Shown: positions 1 through 10,242 of the stretch, in pieces
Layout: each line of letters starts with the position of its first letter
How positions within the stretch are numbered: the first letter of the stretch is position 1
Assembly (NCBI RefSeq): GCF_905147045.1
Contig: NC_065911.1
Coordinates: 3,844,001 to 3,908,000 of the forward strand
Length of the DNA: 64,000 bases
Direction: 5' to 3'
From: Nymphalis io
Lineage: Eukaryota; Arthropoda; Insecta; Lepidoptera; Nymphalidae
The notes under the pieces: generated by a model
Seen by the model: only the letters and a program-made list of their open reading frames with translations
Database searches by the model: none
Told to the model about the DNA's origin: nothing
Position numbers and translations under genes: made by a program

Positions 1-934
1 ATCTATTTTCTAAATTATTATTTCCAAAATGCAAAATGCTAAGGCGCCAGGATGATTATATCCATTTAAAGTTAGTATAATTAAGTTGCATCTAATAATT
101 TCTTTTTTTTTTAATTCTTAACAAGTGACTAAGTGAAATTTTACAAAATAAATTTAAGAAAACAATAAGTTGTTATCTAAATGAATGCAAAATTAATGTT
201 ATAAATATAAATATTATCAATTTAATTTTCTAATCTAAATAAAATGTTACAATATGTAAATATTTTTTGAATCCTTTGAATGCCAACTTTTTTTTAAAAT
301 AAAATATTAAGTTACAGGCTATATAAATCACACGCGGTTCTACTACAGCGGCGAAAATAATTAGTAGAAATTACATACCAAAGTCCAGTTCTTTAATTTA
401 GTTAATTAAAGTTTAAACCTCCTTAAAGTGTTTCCAAAGAATATCATGAAGACATCTTGAAATTAATCTTCCAAGGGTAGGTTTCTTAAGAATCCAATTC
501 GAATTTTATTCCCACTAGATGTACCAAGATAATAGCAAATCCACGATTATTTAAACAATCCAATTTGGATTTTAATTAATTTCACCAAAATATGAAATAT
601 TGTTCATGAAAACAATACTTTTAAACCATATTATGAGTTTACAAAAAAATTAAAGTTACAAAATCTGCAAAAACTAATTTAGGTCACCATTACGACTCAA
701 TGACCGGAAGGAAAGTGAAGTCTTAGACAAATGTCAAAGAGCATCTCAAAGAAAATAAATTAAAATTAGTTCGAAAGTGCATAATGCATAAAAATTTCCA
801 TTATAACGAGACGTCAAATTCAAATATTGTATAAACATAATTATAGTTATATATATAGGTTATAATTTTAATAAATTTGTCGTATTTATTTTAAAGCAAA
901 GCAACCATGTAACGTACGCCAGAACTACGTTACA
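1..934 (-). repeat. 3' LTR of left gypsy-like copy (partial)
   Basis: Reverse complement of the LTR at 20902-21990. It starts (at 934 on the minus strand) with TGTAACG directly after a purine run (GGTTGGGGGG, minus strand), the expected polypurine tract and TG terminus of an LTR. The LTR is about 1.1 kb long and the window edge cuts it before its end. Confidence 0.85.
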
Positions 935-1127
935 TTACCCCCCAACCAAAAAAATAAAAGAGGAGCTCGCTCTGAGAGACTCTTTTATCCGACTCTTAAT
1001 AACAGTAGAGGTCGACTCAAAACATTAGAGTGACATAAGCAATCAGAAAATCTACAAAGGAAGATAGAGATATGTTAACTAACTTAGCTACAAAACTATA
1101 ACAAATGTTTTTTCTAAGAAAAAGTAA

Positions 1128-1130
<3 letters not shown>

Positions 1131-1170
<40 letters not shown>
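1131..1170. repeat. (AT)n microsatellite
   Basis: Uninterrupted AT dinucleotide run in the 3' non-coding part of the left gypsy-like copy. The corresponding place in the right copy (20470-20690) has expanded and received a SINE fragment. Confidence 0.9.
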
Positions 1171-1172
<2 letters not shown>

Positions 1173-2321
1173 TACCTTGGAGATGAGGAATCAATATAGC
1201 CTCACTCGAAAGTAATGAGTAGTCTAATAAAACTTGTGTTAATTTAGAGTAAAGAAGTCTAAAGTTTTACTTTACTCGAAATTTTATAAAATATTGGGTC
1301 TAAGGAATATACAAAAGTTATAGTATACCAAAAACACCAATCGATTTTTTTTTAATAAAACAAAGAAATATGACTAACGTGGCCGACGCAACACTACACG
1401 TCTTTCCAAAAGCGAAAGCATACAAAAACTTTAACTAAAAATAACTTATTACTAAAATATGTAATAATGTTCAACAAAACTACAAAAATGTTATTTACAA
1501 TAACACATAAACAATATGTTTACAAAAGTATAAACACACACAAAAATATATTGTAAAAACAATATCACAAATATAACAAACAAAATATATAAGATCTTAT
1601 GGGTCCAAGAAATAAATGGAATCATTTTATTTTGAAAACCAAAATATCCTTAGCTGAACTTTAGAAAAATATATTTGTAGAAAGATATTCAAATTGGAAT
1701 CCTATCACTCAATCAACTCACAAGTTTATGGCGAACTTTCTATCATACCTCTCGCTCATTCTTCTCTAACAAAGCCATATTTATTCCAAACCTAAATATA
1801 ACTACAAAATATTTTAGTTATACCAAAATTATATTTTAATAATATCTTTGACATGATAACGTATAACCAATAGTACCTTCTCCCAAATCTTTCAGAATAT
1901 AAACTTTATTAGAAATATTCTCTATTATTTGAGATTTAATAAACTTAGGAGCAAGTTTTGCCGAAAAATATTGTGAAGAATTAGACAAGACAAAATTTCT
2001 TCTCTAATTTATATCAACTGACCCTTAAGAAATAACTTTCCTTCCTTCCTTTATTATATAAGAAAGCATTATTTTTATAAGCTTTAAACAAAGATTTGGT
2101 TACTAAATCAAAAATTGAACTCAGGGAATTCAAAGTTACTGCATAAGTATGTTGGTTACTAACTTCAAGCTCATTCAAATGTGAATGATTGAATTACTGA
2201 AATGATGTAATGAAGCATCAATTACAACTTCACGACCAAACATTAGAAAATTAGGAGTGAATTCAGTAGCTAAATTTATACTACTATTCAAAGCTAATTG
2301 AACTTGATTTAAATATTTTGA

Positions 2322-2723
2322 CTAAGTTATATGATTATCATGAACAAAACAAGCTATGCAAGTTTCTAGAGTTTTATGATAATGTTCCATATGATTATTT
2401 TGAGGCGTATACAAAGTGTTATAAAATATTTTGCTTATATTAAAACCTTTCAAAAATTCTACAAAATGTTTTGCTGTGAATCGAGTTCCATTATCACAAA
2501 TTATAATTTTTGGACAACCAAATTTAAGAAAGGTATCTTTTTCTAAGAATCTACAAATAGATTTTGTTGTAGCATTACATAATGGATTTAACCGACAATA
2601 TTTAGTAAATACATCCAATACTGTACAAATGTAACGTTGACCAGAATAAGTTTTAGGCAATGGACCAACTATATCAATAAATAGCATAAGCATAGGCTGA
2701 GAAACAATCTTTGGATTAGTCAT
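2322..2723 (-). pseudogene. gypsy-like integrase core, left copy
   Basis: The fragment encodes a retroviral-type integrase catalytic core. FIDIVGPLP carries the first catalytic Asp, IIICDNGTRF the second Asp, and the Glu lies in HMEHYHKTL (NPMEHYLKTL in the right copy). Strand transfer of element DNA into the host is the family role. The N-terminal HHCC finger half (CETCKAYKHSN) is separated by a SINE and a stop, so no functional enzyme is made. C-terminal remnants (FTPNFLMFGRE-type) continue toward 2,200. Confidence 0.88.
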
Positions 2724-2796
2724 TATCCCAAAAATGGAGCATTAGAGTGCTTATAAGCTTTACAAGTTTCACAATTTGAAATATATTCTAATAATA

Positions 2797-3062
2797 ATAA
2801 TAATATCCTGGGACATTTTTCACACACGGCCATCTGATCCCGAATTAAGCTTGTACATAGCTTGTGCTATGGAAACCAGAAAACTGATATACTACATATA
2901 CTACTTTTCTTTTGTAAATACACACTTATACAGATAATTACATCCAGACTCAGGACAAACAGACATGTTCATGCACACAAATGTCTGTCATGGGTGGGAA
3001 TCGAACCCACAACCTTCGGCGTGAAAAGGCAAGGATCTACCAACCACGCCAACCGGCTATTA
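2797..3062 (-). mobile_element. tRNA-derived SINE, family A, inside the left gypsy copy
   Basis: On the minus strand it begins with a box A-like TGGCTTGGTTGGTAGA (right-copy version), has a clear box B GGTTCGATTCC, a body with paired tgtctgt motifs, and ends in an ATT-repeat tail. It splits the integrase zinc-finger region. The same insertion is at the same place in the right copy (18562-18830). Confidence 0.85.
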
Positions 3063-3900
3063 TAAATAGTTTCAATAACATTTTCTTTAGGAATAAGTGT
3101 TTTCCAAGCAATTTCAATTAAATTATTATTTAATTGAAATTTAGGCTTACAAAATCTATAAAGAACATTGTTTTCAACTTTATAATATTCATATCTTAAA
3201 GGATATTTTTGACATCCTACAAATATTTTATGATACCAAGGATCACGAATTTCTTCATCTCGATAAGTTATTTCCGATGGAATATCAATAGCATTAATTT
3301 GAATAACGAGATGATGTATCAGGCACAACATGTAAGATAACTTTTTTATGAATTATATTAAAAGTAAATTGAGATATACGAGCTGACTATGCACTAAGCA
3401 TTCGCTTGGATTATTTAAATGTAATAACCACTTTAAACTAGCATGATCTGTTACCACAGTTAATTCCATACCTTCAATATAGGGTCTAATTTGTTCGATT
3501 GAATCTAATATAGTAAGAAGTTCTTTTTCAGTAGTACTTTAATTCTTTTCACATTTATTAAATGCTCTAGAATAAAATGCAACCGGATGTTGGATGATCA
3601 GCATCATCTTTTTGACACAATACACTACCAATAGCGTAAGAGCTAGCATCACAATGTAGAAAAAATGTTTTATTAAAATCTGGACAGGTTAATACAGGAG
3701 CACTTAATTAATAAAGCTAGTTTAAGTTTTATAAAAGAGTCTTCACAATCTGAATTCCATTCAACGGCACGTTTACTATTTCTACTACCACGAGTAAGAT
3801 TAGTTAAAAGATTAGCAATATCAGCAATTTTTTTTATAAATCTACCATAACTTGAACACATACTTCATCTCAAAACTACGTACTTGTTTTACAGTTATAG
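2969..3900 (-). pseudogene. gypsy-like RNase H and connection region, left copy
   Basis: Minus-strand fragments encode the region after RT: the linker with CSSYGRFI, an RNase H-type stretch ending TVVTDHASLKWLLHLNN (translated around 3,400-3,470), and a tail (DIPSEITYRDEEIRDPWY) leading to the integrase. Several frames and stops are involved. The stretch up to 3,065 runs into the SINE. Confidence 0.7.
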
Positions 3901-4019
3901 GACGAGGAAAATTTTCTATTCCAGTCAACTTAGAAGGATCTGTATGTAAACCACTACTATTAACAACATTGCCTATGTAACGTAAACATACTTTACAAAT
4001 TTCACATTTTTTCAAATTA

Positions 4020-4450
4020 ATAGTTAAACTAGCATCTTTTAATTTATGATAAACTTTACATAAAAGAGTTAAATGAGTTTAAAAATCACTAGAAATTGCT
4101 ATGAAATCATCTAAATATACGAATACATTCAAATCGAATTCTACACCAAAAAGTTTATCTAGCAATCTTTGTAGTTCTGCAGGAGCATTAGTTAAACCGA
4201 AGGGCATACGAACAAATTCGAACAATCCCTTTCCAGGAATTACGAAGGCAGTCTTCTCTCTGGAAGTTTCTTCTAAAGGAGTTTGTAGAAAAGCTTTAGA
4301 CAAATCTATTGCTGTGATAAACTTAGCACCACGCAAATTATCCAAAATTCGCTATGTGTAAGGTAAAGGATATGAATCTTTAAAAGTAACAGAATTTTAT
4401 TTTCTTGAATCTAAACAAAGTCTTATACCACCATATTTTTTAGTGACAGC
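4020..4450 (-). pseudogene. gypsy-like reverse transcriptase, left copy
   Basis: The fragment carries RT fingers and palm motifs: AIDLSKAFLQTPL (first catalytic Asp block), FVRMPFGLTNAP and FVYLDDF (YxDD box). An in-frame TAG lies just 5' of the open part and a TAA just after the YLDD block. Both stops are also present in the right copy, so they predate the duplication. Confidence 0.9.
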
Positions 4451-4959
4451 TAAAACTGGAGAACTCCAAGTCGATTTAGAAGATTGAATAATACCATCTC
4501 TAAGCAAAACTTGAACTTCATCATAAAGTTCTTTTTGTTAATTAAAACTAATAGGCCAATAACATTGTTTAATATGATCACCAACAGTTATAATTTTATG
4601 TTTTGTTAAATGTGTTAAACCCAGACTTTTCTTTTCATAAGAAATTTCTTCAAAAAGTTTTATAATATTATTTAATTGTTCTTTCTCAGAAGAAGAAAGT
4701 TGAACAGCAGAAGTTACAGAATTTTAGTTACAGAAGTTTATAATTATAGAATTATTGTTTTTAATTTTACTTTCAAAAGTTATATTTCTAAATAATTCAT
4801 GAGCTAAATTAAATGCGAGCCAAAAATCAAACCATTGAATAATATCTAGATTTAGTGATGGAACCATCATGAATTGTACAATGCGAGTTACATTGTCACA
4901 AGTAATTGGAGTATCTATAGTACCTAAAACATCTTGTGAACTACCATCAGCAGTACAAG

Positions 4960-5110
4960 CTTTATGACGCTAGTTGTCATGTCTTAAGTTTGAGTCTTAA
5001 GTTGAGAAATAGCAAATGACTATTAGAAGCTAGTACACTCTTATTAGCACCACTATCTAATAAAGCTGTAAATGATTTACCCTAAACTTGGAATTTTAAA
5101 AATGGATGTG
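4960..5110 (-). pseudogene. gypsy-like aspartic protease remnant, left copy
   Basis: Minus-strand translation contains ALLDSGANKSVL, the retropepsin-type LLDSGA active-site motif. An in-frame stop follows within about 20 codons (FLNLRLKLKT then stop) and is identical in the right copy. Confidence 0.75.
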
Positions 5111-5339
5111 TGTCGCTATTTTTTGTAAATAAAATTGGAGCAAATTTATTCATTGAAAGAAATAGTTTTAAGTAATTACAGAAATTAAAAAAATCTTTAC
5201 GAATTTCAGAAGCATTAGGTTTAGAAAATTTAATTTTTGTCAGATCAACTGATTCTTTATTAAGAACTTGTGTCTGACAAAACTTTACTCGTTTTTTGAA
5301 AGATTACAATTATTACATGATTTAGTGATATTAGACATT

Positions 5340-5440
5340 TAATTTACCACATTTAAAACACATACTACTTGGTATCTTTTTACAAATTTTATAAGTATGA
5401 CCAACTTCTTTACATTTTAAACATGTAAATGTTTGAACTG
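5340..5440 (-). pseudogene. gag zinc knuckle remnant, left copy
   Basis: Translated on the minus strand it gives CLKCKEVGHTYKIC, a C-x2-C-x4-H-x4-C zinc knuckle, followed by a second half-knuckle MCFKCGK. This is the nucleocapsid part of Gag. The right copy begins at this point. Confidence 0.8.
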
Positions 5441-5706
5441 AATTAATATGTTTACTGTTAAAATCTGAATTTTTAATACATTTATTATTATTATAAAATT
5501 CATCAATCTGCTTTGAAAGTTTAAATAAACTTTAAATATACCAAATGAATTAAGCAGTTAGGCAACATATTATGTTTCAAAATCCCTAAAATAGTGTTTG
5601 ACATATCAACAATTTTATTAATGAAATCTGATAAGGTTTCTGATAAAGTTGTTTTTGTTCTAATTATTCATCTATAAGTTCTAATTATTAAATTATATTC
5701 CAATTT

Positions 5707-6184
5707 TTAATCAAAAGCCAATATATCAAAACGCTTCAACAATTCTAATTTAATATGTTTCCAAGAATTAAGTGAACTGCGAATAGATCTAAACCACTTA
5801 AGTGCAATGTCAGTAAGAACTTCAGTAAATGATGGCAATATTTGATCATCATAAATATCTCGACTCCAACAATATTCTTCAAATGTTAACAAAAATTCAC
5901 ATATACACGTTTTACCATTAAACTTATGTTTAAACTTAGACAAATCTGGTGTCTTATAATATTGAGGTTGTTTATGATTGCTCATAAATAAAGTGTTGTT
6001 AAAGAATTGTGACTGAAAATTCTGTCGACAAGTCTACTAAGTCATTAGAAGTAGAAGGCTTGGCCTGAGAAGAGTTTGTTTCCGAGATCTGAGAATAGTC
6101 AACGTTCATTATGACAGGGGAATTCTTATCACAAATAACAGAAGTAGAAGGTTTTGAAGTTATGTTATCGTCTCCATCCGCCAT
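5707..6184 (-). pseudogene. gypsy-like Gag, left copy, N-terminal and matrix/capsid part
   Basis: Two minus-strand segments: a Ser/Thr-rich leader starting MADGDDNIT (6184), broken by a stop near 6,000, then a capsid-like part (5707-5985) with the retrotransposon-gag signature ALKWFRSIRSSLNSW. Only the left copy keeps this gene. It lies right after the 5' LTR and leader. Confidence 0.75.
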
Positions 6185-6404
6185 GGTTATTTTCCAAATA
6201 TTAATTATTTATGATAATACAATTAAGACTTCAAATCAAAACTTTACAAAGTTATAAACTTGGCATTCAAATTACATAAATACTTAACATTAGTATTTAG
6301 TATAAAATTATTATATCAAAACAATTTTACATATACAAATACATAGTACAATATCAAAATCCAGGGCAAGTAATGTTTCAAGTCCCTGCTGAGAGGCGAC
6401 AAAT

Positions 6405-6872
6405 TGTAATAAACAAATTTTATGGGTGTTGGGTTGTAGTTGTAAAATTGTTGGGCCAAATTTAAAATTCTAAAAAGGCAAATAAAAATAAAAATCAGTA
6501 GAGATGGAAAAAATAGAAATTAAACAAACCTCGAAAGAATTGTGTTCCAGAAGTCAGAAAAAGTAACCATATTATTACAATACAGATTTACCAATTGGAT
6601 AGTAAATCTATTTTTTAAATTATTAATTCCAAAATGCAAAATGCTAAGACGCCATGATGATTATATCTTATATATATATAATTTCTTTTTTTTAAATTCT
6701 TAACAAGTGGCAAAGTGAAATTTTACAAAATAAAGTTTAACGAAACAATAAGTTGTTTTGTTTGTACTTTATATTTTTTGTATCCTTTGAATGCCAACTT
6801 TTTTTTTAAATAAAATATTAAGTTACAGTTTAAATAAATTACACGCGGTTCCACTACAGCGGCGAAAAGTTC
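6405..6872 (-). repeat. 5' LTR of left gypsy-like copy, 5'-truncated
   Basis: It matches the downstream part of the 3' LTR at 21485-21990 (shared blocks include the CGCCGCTGTAG box and the TTTACTATCCA box). The LTR ends TTATTACA at 6405. The next bases, where a tRNA primer site is expected, do not show a canonical TGG start that I recognise. The missing 5' portion is replaced by the arm repeat beginning about 6873. Confidence 0.8.
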
Positions 6873-6960
6873 AAATATAGTAGCCAATTTTTCCAAATTC
6901 AATTGTTATTTATTATTATTATATATATATATAAACAACGAAATAAATATATTATATATA

Positions 6961-8583
6961 CACTGGCCGCCAAAAAAATCGACCCACCCGTATTTTTTTA
7001 CTTACAAAGTTGTTATCTTAACTATGCGACGACCTAGGTGGATTGTTTTACTTATGGGACATACATTTAACATTTTATTACCCACTTGATATTGATTTGG
7101 AGGAGTTGTAAGTGTTATTGAGGATATTTGGAATATTTTTAAAGTATTGATAAGAAAACGTTACTTTGTGCACAAAGTGCATGGTTAGTTTATTTCCAGT
7201 TCTTAACGCGGAGTCATCTCGGTTCGATGTTTATTATTGATTAAGTGTATGAAACTTTGTTGAAACAATAATTTTAATAAGTTTAAACATAAAAAAATGG
7301 ATACTACTGAAGCAGAAGCTGCTCAAGTCGTAGCTCTTATTCATGAGGGGTTAAGTCGGCGAAATGTAGCTAGAACACTAAAATTAAGTCGTTCAGCGGT
7401 GCGAAGAGTGTACAAACGCTACTTGGAGACTGGGGAGTATCGCCGGAGACCAGGATCTGGCAGGGGGCGTGTCACGAACCCGACCGATGACCGTTTTATT
7501 AGTTTGACGTCTTTAAGAAACCGACATCTTTCGGCTGTTGACGTTCAAGGTAGACTCCGAGAAAGTCGTGGGGTGTCTGTGAGTGAAAATACTGTAAGAA
7601 GAAGACTTCGAGAGCAAAACTTAACCCCTCACAAGCCAGCAACAGGACCAAAACTCACAGCATCCCATCGACAAGCAAGACTACAATTTGCTAGGCAGCA
7701 CGTCGATTGGACACTGGACCAATGGGAGACAGTATTGTTCAGTGATGAAAGCCGAATGTCTCTAGTAGGCTCTGATGGACGACGTAATGTCATGCGAAGG
7801 CCAGGAGAACGCTACTCTTAGTGTTGCATTCGAGAAACAGTCCGATTTGGTGGAGGCTCTACAATGTTTTGGGGAGGTATTTCTTTGACGGGACGCACAG
7901 AGCTGGTTTTTTCCGTAATCGTGCTGTTAATGCTGAAACTTACATAACGGACATTCTGGAGCCTCATGTGATGCCTTACGCTGGATATATTGGGGATAAT
8001 TTCCAACTTATGCACGACAACGCACGACCTCACGTCGCTAGAATTGTTAAAGACTATCTCAGGGAAGTCGAAATTCCAGTTATGCAGTGGCCAGCCAATA
8101 GTCCGGACTTAAACCCGATAGAGCACCTCTGGGACCAGCTAAAAGGTACGGTTCGAGCACGAAATCCAATTCCAGAAACCCTGAATCAACTGGAAACTGC
8201 CCTAACTGAAGAATGGCAACGGACCCCACAGGAAGACATTAAAAAGCTAATCAGGTCACTTAATAGGCGTATGCAGGCAGTGATTAGGTCAAGAGGAGGA
8301 AACACTCCCTATTAAAGTAAGATTTAGGCACCCAAATTTAAAAACAAACGGCATAATCGTTTTGTACACAAAAAAATAAAATTGCGTAAAATTTTGTGTT
8401 TTCGTGTTTTGTCACATATTTACCTAAAAACCTATTTTTTGCGCACTATTTCTGTTTTTGTACAATCCTACAATTGCATTTTTTCATTATCAATCTTAAA
8501 AATATAAATATGTGGTAGTTTAAAACCATACGATAGCTTTTTTACAAAAAATGTAGGTGGGTCGATTTTTTTGGAGGCCAGTG
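6961..8583 (+). mobile_element. Tc1-type DNA transposon (DD34E), nearly complete
   Basis: A 1,623-bp element with imperfect terminal inverted repeats that start CACTGGCC and continue ~CCAAAAAAATCGACCCACC. It is flanked by TA on both sides (6959-6960, 8584-8585), the Tc1/mariner target duplication. It carries one transposase gene (7297-8315), inactivated by a stop and a frameshift. It is inserted inside the arm repeat. Confidence 0.95.
7297..8315 (+). pseudogene. Tc1-family transposase, one stop and one frameshift
   Basis: The family cuts and pastes its element in the nucleus. The N-terminus has two helix-turn-helix DNA-binding regions (EAAQVVALIHEGLSRRNVA near residues 4-22; VSENTVRRRL further on). 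The catalytic triad is visible: Asp in VLFSDESRM, Asp in LMHDNARPH, and Glu in LNPIEHLWD, with exactly 34 residues between the last two (DD34E). The gene starts at ATG 7297. A TAG at 7819-7821 interrupts it, the frame reads on for about 30 codons, then shifts in a run of six T near 7905. The C-terminal part ends at a TAA at 8313-8315. About 340 codons overall, normal for Tc1. Confidence 0.93.
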
Positions 8584-9193
8584 TATATTTATTTCGTTGT
8601 TTATAAGCAACTTCGGTAAGTAGAACGTTGAATATTTAACCGTCATTTTGAAACTTTTGAAAGGAACCACGAAACTAAATTTAAAGTTTTATGATGTTAA
8701 ATACCACAGATAAAGTTCACAGCACACACTTTTAAAACCGTGTATTATTATTATAATTCATCTTTTAGCCTTTGTTTACACCTTTATAATATTCACGTAT
8801 TCATTGTCACTGAATTAACTGACCTTGCTCACACGCAGCCTTGAGGCTGTTCACTGGTCAGTAAAGAAAGCTGGTGGAGGTAAAGATAACACACAATACG
8901 TATGCAATATTAGTTTTATGTAAAAACTGCCCAAAAAAAACACTGAAAACTCGAAATTGTTAGCAAAACTTTTTGATTGTGACAACTGCGTTTGACAGTG
9001 CGCATGCGGTTCCTACAGATAATAATTTATTGATTTTTAGTTGTGAAGCAAAACTTTTAATAAAATTATTAAAGAAATGGCAAAATAAATTATAACGCAC
9101 AAATATCTGTTACAAAAATTATAAGATAAATCATAAGCAAAAGAGTATATTAAATATATCTAATCTCATTTCAATTTGACCAAAAATCTAGAG

Positions 9194-9215
9194 GACGCGT
9201 GTGTATACACGCGTC
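9194..9215. repeat. 9-bp-stem hairpin in the arm repeat
   Basis: GACGCGTGT, a 4-base loop, then ACACGCGTC: a perfect 9-bp inverted repeat. It recurs at 35354-35375 and, with one end mismatch, at 42392-42413, next to a CA/TG-rich tract. Confidence 0.8.
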
Positions 9216-10242
9216 TAATGCGTACTTGTGTATGTGTGTGTGTTGTAGTGTGTAATGTTTTATTTTATTAATTTAAGGTTTTTCTAATGCATATTTCACA
9301 AAAACTTCTGCACTTCTCCTCTATCTAAACTTTAACTGTGCAAAATTTCATTCTTCTTCGTCCACGCAATTGGCGGTAAAAGGGGTACAAAGTGTAAGTG
9401 CTTCACGTATTTATATTATAGAAAAAAATTATAGCAATTTATAGCAATATAAGGAGTTTATAGCAATAGTAAAAAATTAAACAACGATTTTGATAGTAAG
9501 ATGTAATTAACAAAAGTATAAATAACTTAAACTACAAAGACTGTCTGACAAATACACTATCCACAAATTGCGTAACATTAAATTATATTTATTTGTAGCA
9601 AATGTAGAATAACATTGAAATACGTCAATTATTTTTACAACACTGATTATTAAAAAAAAAGAAACTAAGTAATTTCCTTGCTACAAATATTTTTTAAATA
9701 TATTTATTAGCACATATTTGCGCAGTAATTCATGAATTCTTAAAATAACGAAAACACTTCAAACGAGAAATCATTATTTCCAATATCGATTTTACAGATT
9801 TCTCATTCAAATTATTTTCATTGTAAACTTAAATCTACGCACATAACGCTTACATATATTATGGCATTCCATATTTTGTATTGGGATATTTTCAAACAAT
9901 AAATTAAATCAACAATAATTAAAAAAGTATAAATAAAGTATTAACTTTGGTGGTTGAAAGCTTAAAGGGTCAATGATTAAATAAATAAGATGAAACTAAA
10001 ATTGTTTTACGGTTTAAAAAAGCAAGCGATAATAAAGCTATATTATGTCTAATAATTAAATATTTTTCAAAAATTGCTTTTGATATTGTTCTGGAATCTT
10101 CTACCTTCTAACAAATTCCAAATAAAACGACCGTCTTTCCTGGACTAATATTGCTATTTCAGACTAGCAATCATATTTATTATTGTAACACATTTTGTTA
10201 TCTAGCTCAATGGCAACCACATATACTCGGATTGTGAATTCG

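Larger units (their letters stand above)
1..6872 (-). mobile_element. Ty3/gypsy-like LTR retroelement, left copy, degenerate
   Basis: Read on the minus strand the order is partial 5' LTR (6405-6872), gag (5707-6184), zinc knuckle, protease, reverse transcriptase, RNase H, integrase, then the 3' LTR (934 down to base 1). The PR-RT-RH-INT order is that of the Ty3/gypsy group. Many stops and frameshifts break every gene, so it is dead. The 5' LTR has lost roughly its first 580 bp, where it abuts another repeat at about 6872. A tRNA-derived SINE sits between the RNase H and integrase regions. The window begins inside the 3' LTR, so the left end is not seen. Confidence 0.9.
6873..10242 (+). repeat. 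Arm repeat, third copy, inner part (split by Tc1 element)
   Basis: Bases 6873-6960 and 8584-10242 together match the right palindrome arm (37529-37942 then 42346-43422) in the same orientation. Shared blocks include ttccaaattcaattgttatt, the CTTGAGGCTGTTCACTGGTCAG box and the GACGCGTGT hairpin. About 230 bp at 8935-9160 differ from the other copies. The copy starts at the same inner edge as both palindrome arms and stops at 10242, where a LINE begins. No coding capacity is seen. Confidence 0.75.
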
